This document shows, one piece after another, positions 23,716 through 36,800 of a DNA stretch of 64,000 nucleotides. A program made the position numbers and the translations under genes. How positions within the stretch are numbered: position 1 is the first letter of the stretch; the number at the start of each line of letters is the position of its first letter. The notes under the pieces are model-generated. The model was given only the letters and a program-made list of their open reading frames with translations. It made no database searches and was not told where the DNA came from. The DNA comes from Phoebastria nigripes (taxonomy: Eukaryota > Chordata > Aves > Procellariiformes > Diomedeidae). The stretch lies in NCBI GenBank assembly GCA_035582835.1, contig JAYKAV010002945.1:594234-658233 (forward strand), written 5' to 3'.

Positions 23716-26700
23716 GATAACTCTGAAACCCTGGTGTACTGACATATTCACTGGGCACAGGCAAAGCTACAAGAACCACTCCCCTCCCAGAACCACACCA
23801 TGCTGCCAATCTCGCCAGAGTGCCTTGGCAGCCTTCGCTCTCACCCGAATGGTATCTTCATCCTCTTTCATCCCTCCTCTGCTGCTCAAGGCAGTTCAGC
23901 AAGGAAAAACCTTCATGGCTGTGGCTGGAAGAAGCTGGAGGTAATGAGAGCGGCTGCAGGGGAAGGGCTGTATTCAACAGCAAAATGAGCAAGGGAGAAA
24001 TGCTGATGTAAAGGCAGAGCTCCTGGGCCTTTGAATCTGGTATCCAGAGAAACACCACCTCCGTACAGCCCAGGCAGCCTGGTTGGCTTTGTTAGAAAGA
24101 AGACAGAGCTCTCCCTCCATGTGCTCCACTGTACTCAATGCCACATGGAAAAACTCCAGCAAGATAGGTTTTACTGGAGGAAGCAGGACGTCAGTTTGCT
24201 GGTTTAAAATCGGTGTCTCCTGCTTTCCAGATAAGACTATGTCTTCAGGGCTTGTCCACTGATGGATACTGTTCAACACCACCACTCCTCAGAAGAACCC
24301 AGGACCACCAGAGCAGCCTCTCTTGTTGGCATAGTGCAGGCAACTGAACCCATCAGACACGGGTCGCCGTTTGCATCTAGCTCTGTTTAATGAGGCTGCA
24401 CTGGTTTTAGTTTTCTTTTGTTCTTCATCTTATTATCTCAGGAAGTATTTTCAGCTGAATTTTTTATATTCTTGAACATGTGCTATTCAGAAGGAAAATC
24501 TTTTGCTTGCTTTCCAAGCAACATGGTAAATGTTAATGTGGTGGCAACTTTCTGAAATAAGGGTGACTACTGAACTGCGATTCATGGTGTTGGTTTTCTG
24601 CTGAGAATTTGATATACTGACATTTGTGAAAGCAAAATTCCTCAACTTCACAAGATCTGCAGCTGCAGAATGAATGTTGTGAGCTACAACAAATAGTTTT
24701 ATGTATCTGAGTCTTTTGGACTGTCCTGCAGTCCAAACATAGGTCTTTGAAAGGGGCAAGATGACATACAAGTCTACTACAGAATTAGCTAAAAATAACG
24801 CAAAGAATAGCATTTCTCTAGCCTAAAACACTCCTAGCTTTAGAAAAGCTACACTATTAAGAATTAAATCCTCATATTACTGTTTTGTGGAAAACATGAG
24901 AATATATTTGAAATAATTTGAAACATGTAAAAATAATTTCACTTTGTGTGGCTTGGTTTCTCTGTGTGTAATTTCTAGGAAAAGGAATAGGCCACAGTCT
25001 TGTCATAGGCAGAGCGAGAAGTCTGTAGGTGTTTTCATCTTGTTATCTGACTTGGAGTAAATTGGTCCCTCAGGACCAAAGCTACCAAGGAGAGCTTTTT
25101 TTGAAGAAACTACAAAAGAATGAAACCTCCTGCTAAATGCGTTTCAAAGAAACCAAATAATTAAAGAATGATTAAAGAGGAAAAGACTCAGTGACTAGCT
25201 AGATAAGATGTGGTCTTCTAGAGCCACCAATTGCTTGAGAGATTTCAGAAGAGCCATTAAGCAGTTGCTTTGCTCTGTCCCTGGCAGGGTTTGTGCAAGG
25301 ATGAAGTTCTTGGTGTTGCTCTCCATGGGTTTGGCCAATGTGTCTTGCTTTGCCTGTCTATAGCTACTGCCATATGTCTAAACTTGAGAGAGTGGGTGAA
25401 GCTCAAAGCAGATTTGGGTTTTTCCCTCAAAAAGACTAGGGTCTTAAACAAAAGCACTGAGATTTAAATCCACCTCTAAGTCAAAAGACACAGAGCGCTA
25501 TATGCAGAAGATACACCATGATTCAGTTTCAGGAGTGATTTAAGTAGGCATTGAAAAGCTTGGGGTCAAGAACAAAAATCTCTTTGTCACAAATCCATGA
25601 CATAGGCTCTAAGAGAGATGCTAGAGCAGTAGTTGAATTGAGTGACATTTGTGATAGCAATGTTGCAAAGCTATAGAACTACTCATGAAGTATTTTTATT
25701 CTTGTTGTTTGTTTATTGGTTTGTCTTTAATTTAAGTGAACGATCTTTTTCTATACTCACTAAATACATGGTCCACAACTAAGTTAACTGCATCTTGCAG
25801 ACTTTGTTTCACTGGTGTATACAGCTGTAGCTAAGAAAAGAGTTAGCACGCTTTTTTCACTGTTACTATGGGCTCCACACCAGATTGTCTGTATATCTAA
25901 AACTCCCACTAAAGGTAATACAAGGTGGGAATGTCAAAGAATATGGGATAGGGCCTTAATTATGAAAATGTAGTAAGTCTTAGCTCAAGAGTTTTATAAA
26001 CCACTAGTGCCCAAGGGAAACAGGCTATCATTATTTGAAAATGATAGCATCATAACACATCTTGTTGTACTTGAAATATTTAATAAAAAGAGAATTATTA
26101 AAAAACACTAAAAATTACATATACTCTGCCCACACACAAGCTATTTAATAAAGCAGATTTCAAGCTGGTATTGTGATATTTCATATCAACACAGCCACCA
26201 CTCAATTTTACTGTTATTAAATATAAGCCAGAGACAAGCACTCCACATTTTTTCCTCCATGTGAGTTTCTTTATAACACCTCTTTCCCCCTCCCCAGAGG
26301 AGAAAGAAAGCTGAAGTGAGAAGGGACATCCAGGAGCAAGATGGGCCAGAGCATATGGTGGAGTTGGGGTAGAGCTATGGTTATTGGTGCATATATAAAA
26401 CCTCAATTATTGGCATGTGAATGTAGTCACCCTCTGCCTTCCTCAAAATTGCTCAGATAGGCATGCTCCAGAGTATTAGTGCTTTTTCTCTGCACCAATA
26501 ATTGTTACACTGAAGACAGACCCTGAACACTGGCAGTCCTCAGAAGGTCTGGTGCCACCTGCCAATACACAAACCATTACCTGGACAAGACACTGCAGTT
26601 AACTCTCGGAGGCTGGAAGCAAAACTAAGCAGATATGTAAGTAAACAGGACATAAGACAGCTTCACCTCTCCCATCCCTGCCCTGTGGTTTGACACGGCA

Positions 26701-29700
26701 GGCATGGGGCTGTGGGACCGGCACTGTGGCAGTGCAGGGCAGCTGTCAGTATGCACAGGGGCTTCCTCGAGCTGCTGTCCCATGCTCCCAACACATCCTG
26801 GGGTGCACTAAGCTGGACAGAGGCTCTACAATACCAAGTGCTCACGTCAGAGGGGCAAGCATCCAAGGTTTCAGTTTCCAGGAGCATTTAATTCCTTATA
26901 TTTCATTTTTGAAATTTCATTGCTTTTGGGGAGGAGAATTTTTTTTTCAAAGTTCATCTTGTCCTACCAGATAAAGCAGGCAACGGCTGACTGAGTCCCA
27001 TGATCAGAGGTAAGCTGGCTGCTGTCTGCAGTTTAAAACAAATAAATGAAAACAAAACACCCCCTGCCCCCACTTCCAGCACTTCAAGAATTTTAAAAGG
27101 AGGGTTGCGACTTCAGTGAAGAGAGCAGCCAAACTCTGCATCTGGCCCACACACATTGCTCAAGTCTAGACTGATTGGCCCAGACATCAGCACAGCCACA
27201 TGTTTTCAAATTAAATTAGACCTTCTGATCAAAGAACTGGGGACACTTAAGCAATGCCATAATTTCTTAATTATACATCTTATTATTTGACTGGAGTAAG
27301 ATTTAACACAGTGACATTTAATAATTTTGTGCCAGGGGAAATGGATTCTCATTGACTCTGAGGCCCTGAGCTAAAAGGAGCCACAGATGCTGAAAGAACA
27401 GTAATAACAACAATAATAGTAGTAGAAAAGGCATCCTACCAAGTACTCAGTTTAGGCAAAATTTGAGGATAAACATGAGTGACAGCTGAGCATAAAGGGA
27501 TGCCTTTATGTAATTTTTTAATTCAGTGTCACTTAAACAATGAACAACCTCACCTCTCAAACAATTAGAGAAAGGAAAAATGCCTCCCTCTTGTTCAGTG
27601 CAGGTGAGCAGGGTAGCAAAGCCAGCATGTGAAAGACTGTGCCATCCATCTGAGCGCCCCAGCACCCCAACAATATGTTAAATTTCATTGTTGTTGTGCT
27701 AGAACAATGTGGTTTCATCATGAAAGTTTTAAAAGTATAAAAAATACTAGCCTACAAAAACAACAGTGTCATTTAAGAATCTGTCTATTCCATGCCATCA
27801 CATCATCTACTTCAGCCTGCCTCTGCAGGAAAGGCAGAGACTGTTTTTCAGCCAGCCAGCCCAAATCTGCTCATGGATCCTCTTTCCACAATGCTCAGAA
27901 ACAGCTTTGGAAAGACATACCCTGTTGTTGGCATTAAAAAAAGTCTCATCCCCTTCAGAGCAGAGACATGCATACTTTCAGGCAAGCTCCCGTCAAACTC
28001 TTTTGTAAACCCAACAGTACTGAAGCCTTTATATCCAATACACCCACACTACAATAACTGGAATTTGTGATTGCTTATGGTGCACAAGGACCATAGGCTG
28101 GGATCAGAATAATACCTGTTAGGTTTCATACAAGCTTTTATAACCCTGGGCATGATCTTTGGACTGAAGAGCTTAGGGAGTCAGACAGGCAGAAGAGGGG
28201 CAGAAGCAAATAACAGCAACTTGCCTTTAAAGCCTTTTTTTTGTGGATGAGAACATAAAGTTGGGTTTGAAAAGAGCATGAACTCCTTGAGACTTCTCCT
28301 GGAGCCTGCCATTTATTGTCTAAATGTCAAGAGACATCATGACAAAGGCAGACACAGAGCAGATTCAAAGGAGGAAAGTCTTGCAGGTTAGCATCAAAGT
28401 AGTAGCATGGAGACAGTTCAAATAAATCAGTGGGGTTCCCCTAGATATTACAGGGAACAAATTGCAGGATGATGGTAAACAAATAAACAAAACCAACAAC
28501 CGGTGAAGTAACATGTCAGGTTCAGACAAGGCATAGCCTAATCTTTCTTCATTTCATGAATATCACAGTGTATTTTTCAGCATTGTAAGTACCACGATCA
28601 GCAAACAGACATGTGGCCGTGGTAGACAGGCATATCCATGCACAAGTTACTCCTTCCACGTATCTATCTTGAGTTGACTCTTAGACAGCAAGTGAAAATT
28701 TGGAAGTGCAACACATCGAAGAAGTGAAGTTATAACATTTCTTTTATATTGGCATAGCTCTATGTAACGCACTGGCTGCTGCCAACGGCCACAATAAGGG
28801 CTGGGCTCAGTCTGCTGAAGGGTCCTGCTCTGAAACTATTGCTCAAGCCCTGACTCAGAGCTGACTCCTATTTCTAGCTCCACATAACCAAGCTCTCATC
28901 ACTTGTACCTTACCCTTTCTCTCCTCCCAGGTAAGCCACTACAGCCGTGGCTATTACCCTGTGCTGATTGCATTTTACTTGTTTTGTGCTCTTGGGAGTT
29001 GTTGCTGAAGGCCAGTAACTGCAATTCACTTGAGATGGTGTTTAGAGGTGCAGCAAGCCCCCCTGCCTCAGACCCCTTCCTGCAGCCCTGGTAGGGTCCC
29101 TGGCTCTCCTCTACCAGCCTCCTCCTGCTTCACAGCTTGCCCAGCTAGTGAGGGACACCGATGCTTTTCCCATTGCTCTGATGANTCCATGCTGTAAAGC
29201 CATCTCAGTGCCACCTTCCTTCCAGAGACTGTGAAGCTCCCACTGCTCTGATATATGCCACTGCTAATGCATCTCTGTGTTGCTGCAAACTTGTTTCTGC
29301 CCAGATCTGGAAAACCCTGTTGCACATCACTGAATGCCTCACAGAGGGAGACAGATGCAGAGCACAGCAGGATTTCTGGAGAGCCCCTGCTCCACAACTC
29401 CTGGTCTACAGGATAATCTCTCTGCCTTGTTGAACTTGAATTCCCTGAAAAGTCCCGCTGCAACTTCTGAACCTTGCACAATGCCCGTGTCCAGTTATCA
29501 GTTACCTATCAGTCATGTTGCAGATAGGTAGTGCAAGAAGAAACAGTATGTGAAACCACAGATAAGCAATGTATAGTGACAACTCACATAGGAGATGTTG
29601 GCCAGAATTGTTTGTTTCCCTATCAAGGGAGTAGAAGCTTGTCAGCCTGCCTCTAATTACCTCTGTTTTGTATCTCTCATTGTACTTAATAGTTTTACAT

Positions 29701-30699
29701 TCTGCGTAATTTCCATATTTTTGTTCCATTCTTATTTCCTCTTGTGTTTTTCATCCATTGCTGTGAAGGAAATAGATAATTTCTATTTCTATAATTTTTA
29801 ATCATACAACCATACTAGTAGCTGTTTTATCATTGTAATGAAACAGCACCGTTTAAAAAGGGATGTGGGACTGTCCTCCGAGTGTACCAGCATCTGGTGA
29901 CCTAGTCACGCCCAAAAGGCAACAGGAAGCAAATATCCTCCTTCTCTGAGGTTCATGAGCAACCAGACACCTTCATTCCTCTGGAGCCCTGACAAGATAA
30001 GAACAAACCATAAGCCCATGAAAAGAACAAACTCCTTTTTAGTGTTTCATAAAGTTACCCGTCATCCTGGCATACATAGCAGATGACAAGTCAGTGGGGA
30101 AGAGGTTTGCACATTGACCTTATATGGGTTAATCTTTAAATTCATTCCGAGGTCAAATCTGTACAGCCACATCAGAAAAACACAGCTTAAAAATGAAGTG
30201 CTTGCAATAGGAAACACCTTTGTGACAGGCAGATGGAGGTGATCACAGAACAGTAGTTTAATGAGGTGATACCGCATGATCGCCATATACTTCACCATCA
30301 CGTCAAACATTTGTCCCAAATATTTTGCCACGGCTGTGTTTATACAATAGTTCAGTTATGATCAGTGACAGTTCTGGGTCTAGTCTAAATGGTAAGCTTC
30401 AAGGGTGTTATTTATCAACGGGTTAGCAACTAACACAGTGCAGCCCAGTTATATCTCCAGCTCTTGCTTCCCTGCATATCTGGATACCTCAAACTCCTTG
30501 AAACAACCCAAATATGCAGCATGCACTTTTGACTTTTTCTGTAAGCAGAAGGTTTGAGATGAACCAGGATTTAGCACCGCAGAACTAAGCTAATATTCCT
30601 GATTCGGGAAACACTTTGACACAGTTTTTGATTATGTGATCTCTGCAATAAAACCAGGATATTTTCCCTGGAGCAGCAGCTACAGAGGGAAAGTTGAGG
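23716..30699. other. Unique sequence without a supported gene
   Basis: These seven kilobases have no named transposon and no exon I can defend. A weak tRNA-like stretch near 25460-25510 (GAGATTTAAATCCACCTCT, then GAGCGCTATATG) may be another worn SINE. An AT-rich block at 27220-27370 has the texture of conserved non-coding DNA. Open frames cluster at 23567-24285, 27629-28070 and 29068-29481, on both strands and in several frames at once. That is what stop-poor composition gives rather than a gene. An undetermined base lies at 29185. Confidence 0.45.
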
Positions 30700-30840
30700 G
30701 ACCGAGCCACTGTTCTCAGTTTTGCCATTATATTCTGTGCAAGCTCAAAGAAGCCACTTTATCTGTGGTTTACCTTCTTCATCTGCAAAGCAGGGACAGA
30801 TTGATTTGTTTATTGAAAGCACGAAGCACATCACTTTTTC
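30700..30840 (+). repeat. Possible MIR SINE remnant
   Basis: The order of phrases follows the central and 3' part of MIR: TTCTGTGCAAGCTCAAAGAAGCCAC (the GTGTGACC...AAGTCAC region) near 30735, then TTTACCTTCTTCATCTGCAAAGCAGGGACA (the TTTCCTCATCTGTAAAATGGG region) near 30768-30797. The divergence is high, as expected for an element dating to early amniotes. Boundaries are approximate. Confidence 0.42.
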
Positions 30841-30940
30841 TGAGGAGAGCTAATAAAAATGCAGAATTTCTGTTCTGATTAATGCTGATATTTTCAAAAC
30901 ATGAGGAAGAAAAATGAGAACTGTTGAGACAAGAGAATTT

Positions 30941-30970
30941 GGGGAGCGGGGGCGGGGGGTGTGGAGGGGG
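30941..30970 (+). repeat. G-quadruplex-type G run
   Basis: Four or more runs of at least four G are separated by 1 to 6 bases: GGGG-AGC-GGGGG-C-GGGGGG-TGTGGA-GGGGG. This satisfies the standard G3+N1-7 rule for an intramolecular G-quadruplex on the plus strand. It sits at the upstream edge of the CpG-rich patch that follows. Confidence 0.85.
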
Positions 30971-31535
30971 ACAATTTCCAGATTGAAGATCTCCCCTTGA
31001 AACAGGAATGGAGGAGCTCCAGGAGCCCTGTCCCCAGGGGGGCTGCTGGGGCAGTGGCACTGCACAGCGGGAACCCCGCCACCCTGATCTGGCATCTGGC
31101 AGCGAAGGTCCTGGCAGCCCGCTCCAGCCTGCGCCCTCCTTGAAGTGCTTATTTTCACAGGAGTCCATCAAACACTTCAGTGACAAAACAGATAGGTCCC
31201 AACTGGGGATTCAAGATCTTCCCAATTTTTTTCAAATCACATTTTCTTTTTGAAGAAAAGGCCCTTTTTGAGCACAAAACATGTCATGAGATACTCTCGG
31301 CAGGTCTCTTTCCCGAGCAGAACCAGGCATCAAAGACCTGCAGTGCTTCCTGCGAACAAGTGAGAAGTGGATGACGTGGAGTATGACACCACGCAGTACC
31401 ACCGAGCCTACTGGTCTGTGGGCTGCTGTATCCCTGGAAGAGGGGAGGTCGAACACTATTGGAGTAATCCCTGCCCCCGACTCGATTCCGGGAACTCTCC
31501 ATTGACATACAAAGTAGCTATCTTATCCCCCTAAC
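30971..31535. other. CpG-rich patch with overlapping open frames
   Basis: This patch is clearly richer in GC and CpG than the flanking kilobases, with roughly fifteen or more CpG. It includes several in 31060-31130 and a cluster at 31350-31500 (GACGTGG, CACGCAG, ACCGAGC, GTCGAAC, CCCGACTCGATTCCGGG). At 31364-31531 a 56-codon plus-strand frame without ATG (stops at 31361 and 31532) is open. Two minus-strand frames (31232-31456 and 31284-31508) are open across the same bases. No domain is recognisable in any of them. It may be a small CpG island or promoter, part of an unrecognised element, or an exon of a gene I cannot name. Confidence 0.35.
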
Positions 31536-33784
31536 TGCATAAATACAGGGAGGATAAAGCAGAAATCAAAGTCCCCTGCTATCTGTTTTCCCCTGCATAA
31601 ATCCACTTACAGCAACAGAAATTTACTTCAAAGGAAGTTCGCTTATATGTTAAAAAACAAAAACAACTTGTAAACCTGCATGACCAAGCACCATCTGGCA
31701 ACTCTTGTCATAACAGAGCTATTGTTTGTTTAGGTAGATTTCTTCTAGGGTTTTAATTACATACCAGGGAGCAGCACCCCTGCAAAGAAATCCCCTGACC
31801 TCAACCCCTGCAGATGTGAGCTTCTTCTTTTTGACTTTATTGGGAAACACATGTATTACAAAAAAAGCAAATAGGTTCCCAGTGTAACAGCTATTAATCT
31901 AGCAAAAGAGTTTTTATGTCATTTCTTAATTTCATGGGGAAATTAGAAGAGAAGAGAATGTAATAATTTTGTACTNCTTTGTCTTCATTTATGAGCTCGG
32001 CCAGGGGAGTGGCTTAGATACGCCCTTGACACAAGGAGGAACTGGTGGTCAGTAGGATTTACACCTGAGTCTTCCAAAATAAAATTTAATGCTGTGTATC
32101 AGTTTTTACCTTGTTGTTTAATGCACGAAACCATAAAGACTTTAAATGTATGTAATGTATACTAACTGCAGTGATAAATGGAGTTATGCTCTGGAGAAGA
32201 AGACTTGCTATGGTACAATCCCTTTGGTACAGGTAGAAATACTCTTGCTATACTGCTGCAAGTTGTCACAGTTAAACAATACTAACTGGAAAATATGCAG
32301 TTCCTAGCTGGGAGGTCTTTGGTGTCAATTTNGAGTATTACCACTACAGAGAAGAGAGATGACAATGCTAACAGTAACTCTCCCATTTTCCTTCTCAGGA
32401 TTGCATTTTAGGTTGTATGAGAATCTGGACATAACACACTGAATATTGGCCAAGACTATAAGGAGTCTTGGTAGCACATGCTAGGTTGTTTCTTTTCTTT
32501 TTTGAGCCTCCTGAAGCTAAGTTCAAACAAACACAAGCAGCATTTAGCCTTGCAGCATGTTCACAGCATCTTGCACAGCAGAGCTTTTGCCCTCCTTCAC
32601 CTCTCTTATTGAGGATGAAGAACAGCTGGAAGTAACCAGGCACACGTCTTTGGTGCCTGGCCCTGAGTCATGCTCAGGGCCACCCATTGCCCTGGACTGA
32701 CCCACGTCAGAACCAGTCCCAAGACCTGCTAAGGCTTCTTCCAAACTCCATTATCAGAGGGTATTTTTAAACCATGTTAGCTTATTATTAGAGCTTCTGT
32801 TAGTAGTGAATCTAGACATCAAAGAGTCTTATTAGGACATCTAATCCATGTCTTGGCCAACACATCACTGTCATCGACGGCATCCTTAAATGACCTGGAA
32901 TGTATTAGCATTCTGAGATAGTGCTCCTCACTGGCTCCATGCCAAAGAATAAAGCAATCTGTGGCAAGGATTTATGACTTCCTTTCCACCCATCTTGCAC
33001 CTCCTGTGTTAACTCTGTACGCTGCAGACCTGCTTGCCAATTAACTCCTAGCCATGGTGAAAAACTAATAATCAAATGTGATCAAGGTGAACATCAGATT
33101 GTAAACAGCCACAATTTTCAGTAGAAATTATAGGTAGTATAATAAAAATAAAGGCAGTAGTAATGGTAGAGCATATAATAACTTTTTCTACAAGAGGCAT
33201 AGAATTAATCTGAACAGATTTTTTGCCAGACTGCAATGCGATATTTAGTGCTTTATTTGGAAGAAAAGAAAAGAGAAGTCTGAATAAACAGTGCAAGAAA
33301 TCTGCCTGGACTGAACAGAAGTGCCACAAGAGGAATATATCACAGCAAATCATGACATATCATGATTTTATGTAAAATCAATCAGGCAGTACCTGCCTAT
33401 GTCATTACATATAGAAGGAGGAGCTCTTCAGGCTGTGCTGTTTGAGATTGATGCACTGAATTCATTACTTTCAAACCAGAGAAAGAAAAAGAAGAATTAA
33501 AATCCAAATTTTGACCCATAAACAACTCCTAATAATCATGTTACTCCATTTTTCAGTTCACAACTGAAGTGAGGATTTTTTTTTTTTATTGCATAGTTCT
33601 TATTCACATAAAAGATAAAATCATAAAATTGTTAGGCAATTCAGTCACTAAGAGAGCCTTTTCAGTTTAGCTTGGCATTATTGCCACTTCTAACCTCCTC
33701 AGAGACAAAAAAATATTTGATCCAGGCTCATCTCTGTCTCTGGCTGTCATCCATGGCGCCCATGTTTGAGACAGGACAAGGTCC
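31536..33784. other. Unique sequence without a supported gene
   Basis: Nothing nameable is seen. Undetermined bases lie at 31976 and 32332. Overlapping minus-strand frames at 32395-32744 have no domain. Confidence 0.5.
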
Positions 33785-33819
33785 CATTCATTCATTCATT
33801 CATTCATTCCCTCCCTCCC
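33785..33819. repeat. (CATT)6 microsatellite with C-rich tail
   Basis: Six CATT tetramers at 33785-33808 are followed by CCTCCCTCCC. This is a simple tandem repeat and likely length-variable. Confidence 0.9.
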
Positions 33820-36800
33820 AGCTGCTTCAGTCTTCCCTGTTCATCACATCTTATCACAGGAATCACTCTATAAATACAGTATTCTCAAACCCAGCCCTCT
33901 TTGAAACTTGTTTTACCAGCTTCTTCTAACTGATTAGTTACTCACAGCTGGTAAGTCATTAGCCCATTACCAACCATATCTGGGCTCTACCATATGCACA
34001 CTATCAGCTGGTTACACTGCCCGAACATCTATTATATGCAGGCCACAGCAATTGCTTTAAAAAAAGATGGCCTCAAATTTCACATGTAGAGCTGGTGCAC
34101 TTATTTTTCACTGAGACTTTTTTTCCCCAAACAGATAGTTCTTAAAAAATAATTAAAATTTCCCTTTGACACCATGAAAATGTCTCAAAACCCACAGAAA
34201 AAGTATTTAAAATACTCATGTTTTTTCCTTAACTGAATAAGTTTGGGATCTGAAAACCAGAATTTGAACCTTAATGCTAGAGACTTTTTCAGAACAACTC
34301 CATTCTGAAAATTAAAATATTCTCCTAATTTTTTTTCTCATGCAAAAATATATGACCACAAGAGTTTGCTCATAATTTATGCTCATTTCTGAGACAATAA
34401 CTGACAATTTCAATTGGCTGCAGAAGCACATTACCAGGCAGTGAAGGTAAAGCTATATTAGATAAACTACAAATACATGGCTATCTCCTGAACATCCCAT
34501 GGATATGATGTGAAGGTAGCAAAGAAGGAAAATTAATGTCCTGCATAAAAGAGTACTCATCATGCAGTGACCTACACCTTCAGAAATACAAGGAAAATCA
34601 TACCAAAATAAGGATGGTTCAGTGTACACTTGCCCTTTTTGACTGCCAGTCATAACTGAGGTAATGTTTTCTCCATAGGGAAATTCCTTCCTCTGCAATG
34701 TAAACACAGCTTCTTGCTTTGTGTCCCTCCCTTGTCCCCAACCTGCTATGAGCATAAGAGCCTGCCTCCTTACAGTCTAAATCTCCCATCTGCAGTGGGT
34801 CTCATCTAATTGCAAATCCAGATCAAAACACTTCCTTCGAATTTGAAGATGCTCACCATTTTCCTGTAGTTTGTCAGGTGTTTGTGACAATTTTAAGTAG
34901 TTTTTGACTCAGTGAGTTCAAAATCAGTTGTAAAAGGGGAATACTGGAGCATCATTAATTTGTTAATACTGTTTTATTTATTTTTTTGTTAGTCATCATA
35001 GAGCTTCAGACTGAAGACTTTATGGAGTGCAGGAGTCGTGTGCCAACCTCTCCATGAAATGCTCAGAAAATGCAGTGCCAGGGATGCTTTACTGAACTGC
35101 TCATAATTTTGAAGATTCTTCCAAGGATTCATGTTTTTCTTCTTCCTTAAGTGGATACAGAATGTAAAGCAAATCCCTGCCAAGTATCTTCTTCTCTGCC
35201 CAAGTAGGTATGCAATACTAAATATACCTTATGAAAATGATTCTTTTGCCTGATAAATTCTGCCAGACATTCATGAGTACTCTCATTCTCTGAATTCTGG
35301 TCAGTAAAACATCCTGAACATCCTGGAGTAGGCACTGTGGTTGCAGTTGGTAAACGTTGCAGTTTCTTCAGTTGCAGGTCAAAAGCTGAGCATAAACCAC
35401 TGTTTTTGTAGTATGTGCATTGAGCACATGGATTGTATGATTAACTGAAGATGTCCACAATTCTGCAAATCTATCATCTGTTTCTTGCCCGTGTTCTTCA
35501 TACGCTCTGGGCTTTCCGTGACCTTCAAGAGAAATACATGTCCTCCTAACAGCACCTGACAAAGTTTTATCCTATTTGACAGGTGGGGTACTAAGGCACA
35601 CTCAAGTCTGTTGCATCCCACTAAAAGGAAGCAGCCTGGTGTGTCCCACTTTGGTGGTGTACCTTTTCAGCTACCCATGCTGTCCTCATCATCTCCTTTG
35701 CACTGCCTAAAAGGAGGCACTTCTATGTGAGTGAACTTGAGGACTGGGATCAAGCAAGGCACACCTTACATGTTACGCCCACCCTGACAGCAGGCGATCT
35801 TGTAACTTTAACCCCTTCTAACTGCATGATAAATTGTTGGGAGTAAAATGTTGTTGCTTTTAAAGAAAAGAAGAGATACTACTGTAAAATACTCTGTATG
35901 CAGAGAATACATAGAAAAAAACGCCTGCGACATCCTGCAACAGGGTTTCAGTTGCTAGAGGACTGCTGTTTGCCATCACGTCCACTTGACACATGTGCTG
36001 GTCTTGGGTGGGAGGGTTTGCAAGCACTGGGCTGAGAACCCTTACTTACAGTGCTGAACCGAACTCACCACCTGTGGGAAAGGGGAAGGCAGCCGGTACT
36101 GCTTAGTCAATTTCACGTGCACGGAGCAGGATGAGGAGGTGCTCTGTTCCCTGGGACACTCCTTTAACCGGCGCTCCATACAGCAATGCCAAATCTCATC
36201 CTAGAGCCCTGACCAGTCCCACAGCAGGACAGCTAGCACTGAGGCTTTGCCTCTCTTTCACAGGGACATGCCACGGTCGAAGGCAGGGCTGTAATCCAGG
36301 GTCTGGCTCTGCTGTCAAGTAGTCAGCATCCTGGAGAATCATGGTACCACTGCAAACCCTCAACAGTTCCAAAGATCAACTAATTGAGCATGTAAAATCA
36401 CCTGCCAGAGGGTGTCTTTCCTTCCACAGACACAAAACATCCTTCTGAAACATGATCTGCCCCAGCCACAGCACTGATGGCCAGCGTTTAAGAAGAGTGA
36501 CCAGCAGTTTTTCCTATATGTAACATTGTCAGGTCCTTAAAATCTCATCTGTAATAGCTCTGCTGGGGTCTTTATGGGAACCTCAGCAAAGAAAGGATCC
36601 TAGCCTTTTGGTGAAAGTTATAATACTGGATTTTGCCAGGGCTAAAAGTTATCAGACTTTAACTGAGTGGTATTTTTCTGTGTTGGGAATGGTTTTAGGT
36701 CATTTCTGGAGAAGATTTCATAGAACTGCCTTAATATTCCTTTCTCTCTAAAGTGTGTACACTTAGATTCCTGGCAACTAAGTCACTGAGCTGGACAAGC

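Noticed and set aside
23567..24285. Cluster of overlapping open frames on both strands
   Set aside because: Several frames are open at once over locally GC-richer DNA, which is a composition effect. None shows a protein signature.
31470..31500. tRNA T-arm-like CCCGACTCGATTCCGGG
   Set aside because: The arm is nearly paired, but no matching acceptor, D arm or anticodon arm is found in the 70 bases upstream.
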